Assembly: GCF_014633365.1 (NCBI RefSeq)
Contig: NC_068349.1
Span: forward strand, 33,804,753 to 33,868,752
Direction: 5' to 3'
Length of the DNA stretch: 64,000 bases
Source: Diospyros lotus
Lineage: Eukaryota; Streptophyta; Magnoliopsida; Ericales; Ebenaceae
The notes below the pieces were generated by a model that ran no database searches, was not told the DNA's origin, and was given only the letters and a program-made list of their open reading frames with translations. Below are positions 25,901-38,219 of this stretch, piece after piece. Numbering within the stretch: position 1 is the first letter of the stretch; each line of letters opens with the position of its first letter. The translations under genes and the position numbers were made by a program.

Positions 25901-26027
25901 AGGGATCAAGCAGAAGAAAGGGTGCTTCAGTGGGACTAGTACCCCTTGCAGCTGGGGACATAGAATAACCAGCACTCTTTTCACCAATATCTTGACAACA
26001 TGGTTTTCATACAACTTATTGAGATAA
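22938..26027 (+). CDS. CAP/SCP-like secreted, probably GPI-anchored protein (exons 22938-23019 and 25450-26027)
   Basis: Exon 1 encodes a signal peptide (MEKLHCFFEW, then IILCTLLLAASVCS) and ends in phase 1 before GT at 23020. Exon 2 encodes the body, with a CAP/SCP-like start: DLVDMINKNRTDQKFKQL, then LGCMALQYAEECKGNC. Further landmarks are NCGVELP, EVGVGLIG, FYWCVLFSSN and GCFSGTSTPCS, followed by a modestly hydrophobic tail (LFTNILTTWFSYNLL) that suits a GPI signal. N-glycosylation sequons are visible (NCT, NNT, NKT, NSS). About 219 residues. It resembles uncharacterised plant CAP-like surface proteins; the catalytic-like His/Glu set of PR-1 is not obvious, so function is unknown, presumably apoplastic. 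The acceptor is a tandem NAGNAG (25447-25452), giving isoforms that differ by one Ala. The 2.4-kb intron holds a gypsy fragment and a MITE. Confidence 0.8.
23605..23850 (+). mobile_element. Ty3/gypsy integrase fragment inside the CAP-like gene intron
   Basis: An open stretch with QFDKSIFKKLGLE, NYYLILAHPHGNDQAE and KKRLEKAK resembles the end of a gypsy integrase catalytic core, where the family has QF..F...LGI, then AHPQ.NGQAE ending with the catalytic Glu. It is short, isolated and without neighbouring domains, so it is a relic and not an exon of the host gene. Confidence 0.55.
24070..24231. mobile_element. ~162-bp hAT-like MITE in the CAP-like gene intron
   Basis: Left end TAGAGATGTAAATGAGT and right end (reverse complement) TAGGGATGTGAATGGGT form hAT-class terminal inverted repeats. 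The flanks GTTGAGAA (24060-24067) and GTTGAGAT (24232-24239) are a 7/8 match for a target duplication, with two extra bases at the left junction. Confidence 0.55.
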
Positions 26028-27048
26028 CATGAATATTGTCAATCACATATTCTATGAGATTTTGCTTCTTTTCAGCTGAAGGGGGGAACTGGAAAGAAAC
26101 TCCAAGATGCAGATTTGGAGTCAGCATTCTGAATCTATTAAAGGTTTGTGAGTTTGGAGGGCAAAATCTTGATATCAGCGTGGTGCTGTTTCCAGGGGAT
26201 GCAACTGTCAAACTGACTGTTGTTTTGCTTATATTGAAGGTCGGAGTGTTGTTTAGTGCCATATTTATATGTTTGTAACTTGACTTTTCCTTTTCAGTTT
26301 CCTTGTTTTCCTTGTTTATATTTAGATGGAATCTCATTCTGTGGGTTTCAGAGCATGCCTTAACGGTCTACACACCACTCATCCATGAAGCATGCTACCT
26401 CCAGGTCCTTGCTGCTTTTTTTTTTCTTCTTTCTTCAGTGAAAAGGGTAAACTGCGTACTAAGGGTCCTCGGGGTCCATCTGCACCCCAGAAACATTCAT
26501 GGCACCAACAAGACCCCTTTATGGACTTCAATGAACGTTATTGACTCTTTTATCACTTACCCAACTAGTAATGGCATGAACCATGGCAGAACGTAATTAG
26601 CAAGCAAGGATGCTGTCACTTGGACTTAAAGCACCAAACTTTTTATCTGAATATTTAGTATTCAAGCCAACCGATCTACCTCCCTGGTGGTCAATAATAT
26701 TACTTAAGTATGCTTATCCTGCCAAAACCAATTTTTGATAAGATTATGAGCCCTTGTGAAATGATTAATGAAATGAAGCTAGAATTACTTGTCTATGCAT
26801 GCAAAATGAAGGTTTCTTTTCTTTTGCTTTCATAAATCCTAGCTCCAAATTTATCATTACCATGACTTGGTGGAGCAGAGACTCTGTTTCACCATTTAGG
26901 GGCCATATTGAAACAATCTTAACATTCAGAAGGTCACAGTTCATGTTATAACAAACTGTGTAAAAGAAATCTATACAAAATGGGTAATAAAAAAGGTATT
27001 AGATTCTGTTTTATACAAGCGTTGACACGTTATTATTTTACAGTTAAG
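26028..27048. other. CAP-like gene 3' flank, no further gene seen
   Basis: Contains 3' UTR of the CAP-like gene and non-coding sequence. Open frames here (for example 26036-26278 and 26303-26596) have no recognisable domains and overlap each other on both strands. An alternative 3' exon starting after the TTTTCAG at ~26075 is possible but unsupported. Confidence 0.4.
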
Positions 27049-30000
27049 CAGGGGAAAGTAAAAGTTCGATCTACCTAAACTAACCGAACTGAACTAACCC
27101 AACCTTTTAGTTCAGTTTGATTTTTTTCTTACATTGATTTGGTTTGATTATTTTTTCATAGAAATTTGGGTATTCAGTTTCAATTCATTTTTTTTTTTAT
27201 CGAAATAACCAAACTAATCAAATCAATCAAACTTTAAAACGACGTCGTTTTGATGGTTATAAAATGACGTCGTTTTTTGACTGGTCACTTGCAAATGAAG
27301 AAAAAGATATTGAGAGAGACCAAGAGTTCAAAACCCACAAACTCTAAATCGAATCGAAACCCTATTGTCAAAAATACCTTCGTCTTTGTTAGATCGTCGT
27401 CGAATTTGATTGTCGCCCTTCCACCACCTTCCCTTTTGTAATCCATTGTCAACCGACGATTGTCATCTCTTCTCCTTTTGCTCATCACCTTCGGGCCTTC
27501 ACCTTTCGACCACTTCCCCATTCCTTCATTCTTCCTTGTTGCTTCGACAATTGACCATCGTCTTCATCTCACCCTTTGTCCCATTTCCCGTCGACCTTTG
27601 TCTCATTGATCGTCATCCCCTTCGTCGTTATCCATCTACTGACGAACATTGTCCCCTTTTGCTTGTCGCCTTTGTGCCTTCGGCCTCTCCCATGCTAGTC
27701 GACCTTCCTTGTTCTTTCCTTGTACCTTCATTGTTCCTTCGACGACCAACCGTCGTCCCCATCTCATCCTTCGTCCTCTTCGGTTGTCTCATAGACTATC
27801 TTTCTCTTTTTCAACTTATGGCTTGCAATCGACCCATCAGTGACCCACAAAAGTGAGTTTCAGTTAGGCTAAGGTTTTGAATTTTTTCAATTGTTTTGAC
27901 TTTTGGTATGGTTTTTTCTATTTTATTTGTGTACTTGCTTGAGACTCATTTTTTTAATATTTTTATATCAGTTTGATACAGTGCTTGATACAAAACGGTC
28001 TCAACGTCATCATCTTGCAATATAAGTACTATATAGTTTTTTTTTTTTTTTTTTTTTTTTTTAATTGATCCATGTTTTACATGTGTTTGGGTATGCATAG
28101 TATTATTTCTATATGTGTGTATTTTGATAAAAATAGTTCAAAGAAGACTACGTCTCATTTGTGAGAAAGACATGAGAAGGGATAATAAGATATGTGGATC
28201 CATAACATGGGATGTTAATAATATAATAGTCTAATAGAAGATATGGATAATGGGATAGAGATGATTGGAGGGCTAGTCAACTAAGTGGGTTAAGCCTTGT
28301 GATAATGACAAAGATGACTATGTTGATGCATGTATGGCATGTCATACTTGTGTATTTGAGTGTACTAACCAAAGCATATATGTATTCAAATCTTATTTGA
28401 ACCTAAAAAGTACTCTCTCTCAATAATTTAGAATAAAGATAAAGAAAGAAAAGAAAAGGACAAAACAAAATAAGACATAAATCAAATAACAATAACAAGA
28501 AGACATTTAAACTCAACAAAAGAAAAACCCAAATGAAATTTTTCCTCTATATTTCGTAATTATCCACCAAAGATAGTATATTAAGTTCCTAGAGATCTTA
28601 AATGCCCTAGGTTATTATTTACATGTTGCACAAAGAAACCTTACTGCAAATTTGAGATTCCTATACTTTCAAAGAAAAGTTTCAATACATTACAAAGCAC
28701 TTTGAAAAATGACTTATATGCCCTTCCAACTATGTGTCCTCACTCTTTTAATATATATTAATTACAATTATATTAATTTTAGATGGCAAGAGTCATACCA
28801 CAAATAACCCTACCGATGATAGTTTAAGGCTTGCACCAATAGTAGTTCCAAGTCAAGCTCAAGATGATAGATATGCAACCTATGTCAGAAATATGAGATA
28901 TTTTACCAAATTTGTAAATTTTGAGGGTCAAATTAAAGGTAAGTGCAATTATTGTTCTAGGAAATTCCATTGTGCAAAAAAAAAAATGGGACTACGATTT
29001 TAAAAAATCATACAGGATCTAGTAAAAAATACTCTCATGCTATGAAAACTCACCAAATGCAATTACACTTGCAATCAACTTCAAATGAAGGGGGGAGAGA
29101 TGGTGAGAATATGGGTGCACGTGTTAATTGAAAATGTAATCAAGTGCTTGTCAAAAAAATGGTAGATAAGCTTCTTTTTTTTTTCAAATTTGTTGAATGT
29201 GAGGGTTTAGACAATTTGTTTGTTGTTTGTCCTAAATTTTGAATTCTTTCTTGTTGGACTATTTCTCATGATTGTTTTGACATATTCAATGAAAAGATAT
29301 TGAATTTGATGAATAAGTTAAAAAATTCTTGTCAAAAAGTTTGTTTAACCATTGACACATAGACCACCGTTCAAAGGATTAATTATACGTGTTTAACAGT
29401 GCACTTCATTGACAACAATTGGACATTGAAGAAAAAAATCTTAAACTTTTGTCCAATTTCTAGTCATAAAGGTGACATCATTTCATTGGCAATTGAGAAA
29501 TTTTTTATGTGATGGAAATTTGATAGAGTTTTTATTTTGACAATGGATAATACTAGTTCAAATGATGTTGTTGTCGTGAACTTTAAGAAAAAAAATAGCA
29601 AAATGATATGCTAGCATTATAAATGGGCATTGTTTGCATATGAGGTGCATGGTTCACATAATAAATTTAGTTGTACAACATGGTTTAAAAAGAATTAAAT
29701 GAATCAATAACAAGAGTTGGGGATATAATGAAATATATTAGACAATCACTAGCAAGATTGAAGAAATTCAAAGAATGTGTTGCATTGAAAAAAATAGAAT
29801 GTAAGGGCTTATTATCTTTGGATGTTGCAACTAGATGGAACTCTACATATATTCATGTTAGAAACTGCTCAAAAGTTTGAGAAGGCTTTTGAAAGATTTG
29901 ATGAGGAAGATCTTTATTTTAAGATAGATCTTGGAACAAGTGATTGAATTAATAACTTGCAACAAGTTTTTAACTATTGATGGAAGACCTAAGCCAAAGA

Positions 30001-30271
30001 ATTAGACGAAGATTAGAAAGTTTGTTACATTATAACAATAGTTTTTTGAGCTAATTTTGTGGGTTTTGAGGTCATCATATGCCACTTCCAACATATTTTT
30101 CCATGAAATTAGTACAATTTATGGTCTCTTACAAGAATGGCAAGAGGGTGATGATTTTGAGTTGAATGAATTAGCAAAAAAAAAAAAGAAAGAAAAGTTT
30201 GACAAATATTAGAGGAATCTGAAAAAAATGAATCACTTAATTTACATTGTTGTGGTTTTTGATCCTAGACA
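27049..30271 (+). mobile_element. hAT element A, copy 1, cut off by the assembly gap
   Basis: Begins CAGGGGAAAGTAAAAG, a plausible hAT end, followed by a pyrimidine-rich 5' region and, from the ATG at 28783, a decayed zf-BED/hAT transposase. It matches 48340-51561 almost exactly and stops at the N run inside the transposase. An extra A near 29688 breaks a frame that is open in copy 2, consistent with a base error near a contig end. The proline/serine-rich open frame at 27410-27856 is not a gene. Confidence 0.75.
27236..27251. repeat. 16-bp perfect palindrome AAAACGACGTCGTTTT
   Basis: Perfect palindrome in the 5' region of hAT element A, followed 15 bases later by a near-copy (AAAATGACGTCGTTTT). 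The GACGTC core is a bZIP-type (C-box) sequence. The same pair is at 48527-48542. In element B the matching region (56897-56935) is diverged. Confidence 0.7.
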
Positions 30272-30371
30272 NNNNNNNNNNNNNNNNNNNNNNNNNNNNN
30301 NNNNNNNNNNNNNNNNNNNNNNNNNNNNNNNNNNNNNNNNNNNNNNNNNNNNNNNNNNNNNNNNNNNNNNN
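30272..30371. other. Assembly gap of exactly 100 N
   Basis: A run of 100 unknown bases, the conventional placeholder for a gap of unknown size. The sequence before it matches up to position 51561, and the sequence after it matches from position 9075, so the two flanking contigs overlap by about 21.2 kb. Confidence 0.99.
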
Positions 30372-30463
30372 ACTAATTTAGGTTGGCTCCCAACTTTTGG
30401 ATCTAGAATCAAACTAATTCCAGAAAATTGTTTTTCGAGTTAGGCAATAGTTTCTCCTGTTAC

Positions 30464-31009
30464 TATTAAAACTGTGAGCACTATCAGTATACAATATCTT
30501 ACCAACTCAACCACAAAATGTATACAAATCAGAAAGTAAATGAAAGACAGAATTGAAATAGAAAAGGAAGATCAAACCACAATTCTTGCATGCCGCACTG
30601 AAATGGCACTACATCCTGCAACTCCACCGAGAGAACAATTCACTAAGAGTGAAAGAAATCAGTATAATGGAATCACTCGCCCCCTCATACAACCCGAGGA
30701 CAATTCTCACAAAAGAATCCAAGAACTATCCTTCTCACAGTTCTCTCTCTTTATCACTGCACTCGTACACAAGAATAGAATGATTTTGTTTTGATTGATG
30801 ATGACAACTGATCCCTTGCCCTCATATTTATAGACTATGGGGCGGACTAACCTAGGGATATAACCAACTCTACAAAGTCTATACTACCCCTAGTATATTT
30901 AGTTAATTACAGAAATACCCTGCACACTAATTGTCATTCGATCATCATCCTTGACTCCTCTGATTTCTTCTAAGCTTCCACCACACTTAACTCGGGCAAA
31001 ACATCAACA
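30464..31009 (-). mobile_element. Solo LTR, second copy
   Basis: Same as the solo LTR at 9169-9714, including both GTTAC target duplications (30459-30463 and 31010-31014) and the internal TATA box. Shared target sites show this is a copy of the locus and not a separate insertion. Confidence 0.7.
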
Positions 31010-32268
31010 GTTACATACAAAAATTATGATTAAACTGTGAAGATAATTCAGAAAAAATTATATTGTATAACTAAGGAATATCTAATACAAAATAAAGTGA
31101 AATAAAAACATGAACTTTTACCTTGGTTACATGAAAGTAATTTTATAGATTGATAGGAGCTAGTATATATGAAAAATCTAATGAACTACTGAAGTTCACA
31201 AAACAAATATGATTAGGGGACAATAACAAATTCACAAATGTTCATCAATCATATTCCCTCTTTTGAGTATTATGTAGCATATAGTAAATGAAGAATTTCA
31301 CAAAAAGCCAAATTGTTTAGATATTGCCTAATAGCATAATTAATCATTTTTTAAACTGATACAAGAGCTGGAAAAAATAAATTGATTCAAAATAATGCAT
31401 ATGCAATGTATACAATTTGATATAATAGCATATATAATGGGTTTGGCCTGTTAGGTTTTGGGTTGGTTCTTAGTAGTGAGTGGCTAACTCAAAACATGAA
31501 CCATTTTATTTGAGTTACTTACGTTAAGTGAGTATAGAACTAAACCATGAACCTCAAGGAGTTGAACTAACCCAACTCGTGAAGGTTGGGGTGGTTTGGT
31601 TCACTAGTCTTCTGGGTTCTTTGAACAGCCTAAATTTGACCAAAAATTTAGGCCAAATTATTTTATCCAAATGCTTCTAATAGCTCTTGTTTGCTGTGTT
31701 CATTCTGTGACAAGGGAACTTCAGTTATTATCAGGTTCCTAAACATTTCTTTTGCAAGATCTGCATGGTTACAGCAGTTCAAGTGTTAGAATTTTGGTAG
31801 AGATTTCCTTCTCTCTCTCTCTAGATCTCTTTCAAAATTGATGCATCTAGATTGGAGTGTGGTTGGGAAAGAGAGGAAAATATTAAGGAAATGAGAGAGA
31901 AAAAAATATCATTAATAATAGAGAACAAAAAGGTGGGTGCTTCTATTATTGGTATCAAAGTAGGGTACTTTTTGTGGAGTCTTTGCTCTTTAGTTTTGTA
32001 ATATTCCTTTTACTATAGTAGAATTATCTTAGTTGTTGTGGTTGTAGTTGGATTGTGCTAAACCAAATAAATATTTTTGTCAATTTTTCCCTTGGTGGTT
32101 ATAAATAAGAAGCACTTTACTTCGCCATTTCCTCTCTGTTTTTGTGTAAATGCTGTGTATTTTTTGTTGGTGTGTATTTAAATAACAAGTACTTCACTTC
32201 TTCATTTCCCCTCAATTTTGAAGGGAAATGGGAGTTCTCTGAGTGCGGACTACCCCTTCACTTCCTCT

Positions 32269-33126
32269 CATTGTTGTTAAAATCCCGATTTTACGCGTAC
32301 GATTTTACGATTTTACGATTCGAAGACCCCCAAACGATTCAAATCCCATGTAAAATCCAATTTGGGATAAAATCCTATAAAATCTCGATTTTACATGTAC
32401 GATTTCACGATTTTACGCTTCAGAGATCCCCGAACGATTTTACGATTCAAAGACCTCTATTGATTTAAGTTGTAATTTAGAGGATGCTTCCAACGTCTCA
32501 ATGTCACATAGCATCTGACATTGGAACTTATGCAATGAATTGTTATATTTTGCCTCTAAATTGGAACTTGATTTAACATTGATTACATAAATTCCAATGT
32601 CACATAGCATCTAACATTAATTGCATAAGTTCCAATTTACTTGATTTAAATTATAATTTTTACTTGATTTAACATTGATTGCATAAGTAAATCAAGACAA
32701 ACAAGTAATTAATTAATGGACCACCCAACCCAAATTGGGATATTACTTGATTTAATCAATGTTAAATCAAGAAAAATTACAATCTAAATTTAATGGAAGA
32801 CATTGGAAGCATCCTCTAAAGAATTTTAAGCTATATTTTACCTCTAAATTACCTATATTTTGCCTCTAAATTGCCTATACCAACCTGCTAGTTTTTGAGC
32901 TATATTTGGGAAGTATCATTTTTTGAATTATAATAAGGAATAATCAAGTTATTAAATAATATTAATTTATTTTTTATAAAATTATATTATTATAAACATA
33001 TATTTACAAAAATTAAAGAGTATTTTTAATTATCTCTAAAATCTACGATTTTACGATTCGATTTTACGATCCGATTTTATGGACCCTTTATCGATCCCAC
33101 TTAAAATCTCGATTTTAACAACCTTG
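32269..33126. mobile_element. hAT-type MITE, second copy
   Basis: Same element as 10974-11833 with the same CTTCCTCT target duplications (32261-32268 and 33127-33134). It is two bases shorter through small indels near 32775 and 33042. Confidence 0.75.
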
Positions 33127-34340
33127 CTTCCTCTCTATATGTTTCTCAATCCAGGCATAGAGCAAATAATATTGAATTCTAATGTCTGCTACTAACAAAA
33201 CTATATATTTATTGGGCATTTCTTGCCCACTCTTCCACCCTGTAAGAATGGCAATGCATTGGTTTTTAACCCCTGTTCTGGTCCCACATCCCCTTTTCCA
33301 TACCCATGGTTGTACCCATCCGGTAATGTACTTAATTGCCCATCCCCGCCCATTATCCAATCAATTTATATAAAAGTTAAATAATAATTTATTTCTAAAA
33401 ATGTTTTTTGTGTTCTTAATCTTGTCTTTTTATTACTATATAGATGTTTAACATCTTAGATTACTACTAAAATTTTAAAAATGCAATAATATAGAAAACA
33501 TTTATAAATAAAGTAATTTTGAAGATTTAAGAATAAAAATAAAAATTTAAAAAAAACATCATTTATAAAGTATTAGAGGCTTAAATTTGAAAATTAGAAG
33601 AGGTATCTAAAGATTAAAGATTAATTTTTTTGAAAAAAATCCTATATTTAGTTAGAAAAGCAAGATTATATATAAGTAGAATAAAATATATTTTTTTAAA
33701 AATAATTATGCATGGGTTTGGGACAGGACTGAGATCCCTGTACCTATCCCCTACCTGTTTTTTTCAGGGTTTTTCCATCACTCCCACCCCTTTGGAAAAG
33801 TTTGCATGTCCAAACCAGCCCCATTTGAGACAAGTTTGGAAAGTATACATCAGGGTGGGCACCATTTGCCATCCTCCTACTCTCTTTCTATTTCAACTTT
33901 TAGGCTTGTTAATTTTGCATTTCTGCCATTACTGTTTGTATCTTTTCTGGTGATTTCATTAGTGCATGTTGCTGCTATGTTTCTTTTTGTCATTAGAACA
34001 AACTGAACTTCCTGAACTGATTGGCTTGTAAAATCCATTTAAGTTTGCATAGGATTGGAAATTAGTAATTTGTGCTTTTGTTAGCTTATACATGACATAT
34101 AATAATGCTTGCCGTGAGATACAATAAAAAAGTGAATGGCATCTGATAGTAACTTTTCTTGTTTAGAAGATGACTTTCAGTTTTCAAGTTATCCTGATTT
34201 CTATGGTCCATTTGTTTTGGTCTGTGTGATTTCTTTGTAACATGTGAATGTATTCATTACAAGATATATGAAGTAGGATATTTCTTAAAGATTTGGAATT
34301 CCCCAATGTTATCCTAGGACTATGCGGAATGACCCTTGGA

Positions 34341-34922
34341 TGATATATGCCTCTTTCAACACTCTCAAATCCACCCAGCGATAATAGAAATTGAAACAGA
34401 AAATATAAGCAATCAAAAAACAGAATGAAAATAAGAACAAGAAACAATCAAACCACAAGCAATAAGCGCGGATTTATCCTGGTTCGGAATGCCTTTGGCA
34501 ATCCTACATCCAGCCTTCAAACACCCCTTCAAGCAGTCTTTATTTCCAGACAGAAGATCAGAACATCACAGCCCTCATAGCCCACAAACCCTGAGTACAA
34601 CACCACACTATTTCCCTAAGAAAAAAACCCAAGACTTGCAGACAGTCTTCCTTTCTTGAACAATGCCTTGCACTCATAATACAAAGGACTAGAGCACTCA
34701 CAGAATGATGCTTTCTCAGCAGGCGCCTTGCCCTCTTATTTATAGAGGAGGCGGACACACTTAGGCAACTAACTAACTTAGGGAAAATTACATATTAACC
34801 CTAACAAAATGTATTAATTACACTTAACCCCTAGCTGCCTAATTTCTTCAGCCGAGACTACTCCTTCATGCTCCTTCCGGTTCTGCTATCTTCTAGGACA
34901 AAACTCGAGGCAAACTTCAACA
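34341..34922 (-). mobile_element. Second LTR, second copy
   Basis: Copy of the LTR at 13051-13632. The left boundary is equally uncertain. Confidence 0.5.
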
Positions 34923-35211
34923 CCCACGATTTATTTTTCAATGTAATTTTAAATTTTAAATTATTAAAATAGGTATCTCTATGATAAAAAAGCTTTCGTG
35001 CTACTTTCAGTGTTTTTAAATTTTCTCTAATGCTGCTAATTTTGCATGGCTTTTGTTAGCTTTGTTAATTAGTTTACCTCAAGTTTTCAAAACCAATAGC
35101 TTCAGTAGTGGATCTCATAGTTATTTGTATCTAGCATTTAGGTTCACATAAGCTACTTGTATGATTGGGTAATATTATTGGAATTACAGCCCCTTTGGCA
35201 TTTATCTGCAG

Positions 35212-35388
35212 GTGACCCCTGATGTCCATTTCCAAAAGGATTTAGGATTGGACAGCTTAGACAATGTGGAGATTGTAATGGCCTTAGAAGAAGAGTTCAA
35301 GCTAGAAATTCCAGATAAAGAAGCTGTAAGGATTGATTCCTGTGATCTTGCGGTTGAGTATATATATAACCATCCAATGGCTGGTTAA
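35212..35388 (+). pseudogene. mtACP: Orphan mtACP exon 2 (second copy)
   Basis: Identical in coding content to exon 2 at 13922-14098: acceptor CTGCAG, the DSLD phosphopantetheine-site motif and the same TAA stop. No exon 1 lies upstream, because the copied unit starts inside the intron. If the duplication is an assembly artefact, this is simply the real exon 2 counted twice. If the duplication is real, this copy cannot make a full mtACP from its own start. Confidence 0.85.
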
Positions 35389-37267
35389 TATAAGCAAATT
35401 GCTCCCTGTTTTGGTTCTATCCTGTTTTGTTAGCATGTCTTATCCATCAGAAGCAAAGTGTTCAAGATCTGCTTCTCTTTAACTTGTTTGGTGTTTGTAG
35501 GGAATTTGATCCTAGTAAAGGGATGGAAATAATGGAATTTTTTTGGGCAGACTAATTTGTCAGACTGCTTTTCGTGGTTTGCAATGCTTTTGCATTACAA
35601 GATCTAACGTTTCCTGCTGTTATTGAATTGGCGTGACTTTATGTTTCTTCCTTCATTTTTTTTATGCTATTTCTGTTCACCTGGTTTTTAGTTATTTTAT
35701 TACCTCACAGTTCCTTAGTTTCATATCATATGCCTTGCAGTTAGATTGTGTTTGAGCTCAATGTCAAAAAGTTCTAGCTTGACATCTTTTCCACTATTGC
35801 AAGTTCTAATGTAGTCTGTTAGGACCTTTCTTGCTAGATGCAAGGTGACACCAGTCTGCAATCTGCATAATGTGTCCCGGCAAATCAAAGGTTTGAGATA
35901 TGTTTCATCAAAGGTTTGATGCAGTTCCTTGTCTCATTAGTATTTCTTTTGATGAGCATTATTGAACTCAACTTGAGTGATTTGAGGTTTAGGGTTGAAG
36001 CGATCAGTCCCGTATGCTTGAAAGGAAGTTGTAAAAGAAAACATGGTTCACATTTGGATTGATGCTAATTTGATTGATATTCAATTGCTAGAAGACCTGT
36101 ATCACATTTGGATTGATATTCAATTTCGAGTTTCCTAGATAAGATTGTTGCTAGTTGCTGCAGCATGTGAGATGAACAAGAAGAGGAAGATAAAGCATGG
36201 GAAAGAGAAGAAATATACCTCTTTTTGTTCTCTGGAAACAATATCATCTGTTTCTAAATTATTCTTGTTCTGACAACAGAAAACAGATTTTGAAATTGCA
36301 ATTTGGAAGCAAACATATGAGAATCCTTCTTCACTGAGTGGAGTGTGGGATATTCGTGTGTAGGGTGCATGATTTGGACTCCATGTTTTACCCCTTGGGA
36401 ACGGAATGAAGGACTACTACTGTTGTCTGTAGGAGTAATACCCAGAATTAGGGCAGATGTTTATGCTCTTCCTTGAAAATCGTTTTCATTCTTTGGGAGC
36501 TTTAGACCACAATTTAATTTTTGTTAGCTATACACTATTTAATTTGTGATGTTTTCATATTATATAGGTTGGTTTTACAAAATCATGGAACAGGACCATA
36601 ATAATTCTCCCTTCACTGTCATTTCGTGAATTTCTTTAATATGAATAGTGTTGGAACTTTATCCCATAATTTTCTTGGTAGAGGGTTGCTTGAGGAAGGG
36701 TGTTGTATAATTTTGCCACATTATTCTTCTTCATAAATTTATATTGTCCATGTTATTTTTTAAAAAATTAATTAATAATTTGATATTATGAATGCCATGT
36801 CATCAATCCTCACTTATTTAGGATAAAGTGCAGTTGACGGTAATATATTTTACTGAAATTTAAATTAGAATTATTTGGCTCTATTTTCTAGGCATCATGA
36901 TTCCTTCATGCCTTACCAGGAAAGAGGGACTTTTACTGATAAAAGTTTTACCTTATCATCTTGGTTCACTTTATGTATAGTAATTTTTTAATGCCGTGCC
37001 TGGAATAAAGATTTGTGGTAAGGATAGGAAAATTGTAGTAATTCATGTGATATATGTATATATATTTTTCATAGTTCTTTAATGCTCGGAACTTGTGCTT
37101 ACAAATTAACTTCAGACATGGCTATGTGAAGCTCCTTTCCATTCCTTGGCAATATATATGACTACCAAAGACGGAGAATTCTCACTTTTATAATTGGAGA
37201 TCCTGATCTTCACTTGGAGACACCATCTTCTTGACATACAACCAACGGGGACAGAAATAAGCAAAGT

Positions 37268-37847
37268 TCAGTGGGAACCAGTCCCAGACTGAAGCAAATG
37301 CACAACGAAAAGCACCATTGAAGACAGCTCTAAAGCGTCATTATTCCTCTTTGTCAATGGAGAAACAACCCCCTCCCTCTCCTTGAACCCATTTCACAAG
37401 TTGCTGGAGCATCCAAAAGTGTACTTACTTCTACCCTAGCATCTTGAAATTGCTTAGACTTGTAGTCGTCCATAGCCTTCTTGAGGTCATAAACTTCATT
37501 TGTGTAGAGCTCAGAGCACCTTGATAACCATTGTTTCACACAGGAGCCTAGTTGTTTTCCAGCAGACCTTGGATGTGGCAGGGTGGTATCAGTCAGGTTG
37601 TTCTTGACAAGCCCGATAGGGATTGCCCCAACTCAGGCGGGTCAGCGCAGTGGCTGGCTGGGGCGGCTTCTAGGGAGGATGTGAAGAAGCTGAATTTCAG
37701 GTCTGGATCATCTTCTGCCCATGTTTTTTGCAGGTTTGGTTGATGAGGTTTTGTGCTGATCCTGCTCTCAGAATGCACAGGTAGAGGGAGATGGAGAGGA
37801 GAGTTGGAGAAAGGGAAGCCCTCGTTTACTTGATGGCTTAAGCACAT
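37268..37847 (-). pseudogene. PMEI pseudogene, second copy
   Basis: Same as 15978-16557, with the same frameshifts in the leader, before GLVKNN and at the CEMG position. The identity of the lesions means the gene was dead before any duplication, or that both contigs share the same underlying molecule. Confidence 0.75.
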
Positions 37848-38198
37848 TCTTGTTTGTCCTCTAGGGTATGCTTTTATAGGGAAAAAAAAAGGTAATAAAT
37901 GGGGTTATTCATGGATCTACCAAGTTACCCACACCTACAATCAAGACTCAAAGTGATTAAGAGCACCCTAAGTTAGAACTCAAATTGAGTGAGTGTCTAT
38001 GGAAGGAGTTGGCAAGTATACAAAGAGTGCAAAACAATGTTTAAAGAAATTCTAGAAGTCATATGCCATGCTTCTTTAGTTTATGAAATCTTTAAAAAGA
38101 TTGTGTTGTGGCTTTTGTTCATGGCACAATGTGGTGTCAAACTCGGATTTGACAAGGGGAATTCTCCTCTAAATTTGGGAGAATGGAGAAGAATTGAA

Positions 38199-38219
38199 GG
38201 GGGGGGGGGGGGGGGGGGG
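38199..38219. repeat. G homopolymer (21 G)
   Basis: A 21-base G run; the corresponding run in copy 1 (16909-16926) has 18 G. This is the largest single length difference in the middle of the duplicated unit and is the type of site where consensus calls are unreliable. Confidence 0.9.

Larger units (their letters stand above)
9075..30271 (+). repeat. 21.2-kb duplicated unit, copy 1 (end of left contig)
   Basis: This segment reappears at 30372-51561 in the same orientation, with offset drifting only between 21290 and 21297 bases. It contains most of the mtACP intron plus exon 2, the PMEI relic, the gypsy remnant, several MITEs, the CAP-like gene and the start of a hAT element. It ends abruptly at the N run. 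Differences from copy 2 are mostly homopolymer-length changes. Interpreted as the left member of an unmerged contig overlap; a true tandem duplication is the alternative. Confidence 0.95.

Noticed and set aside
26036..26596. Overlapping frames after the CAP-like stop
   Set aside because: No recognisable motif, overlapping frames on the opposite strand, and position fits a 3' UTR.
27410..27856. 148-residue Pro/Ser/Leu-rich open frame
   Set aside because: Low-complexity pyrimidine-rich sequence in the 5' region of a decayed hAT element; not kept open in element B and no domain.
30228..30443. Open frame running through the N gap
   Set aside because: Artefact of translating unknown bases between two contigs.
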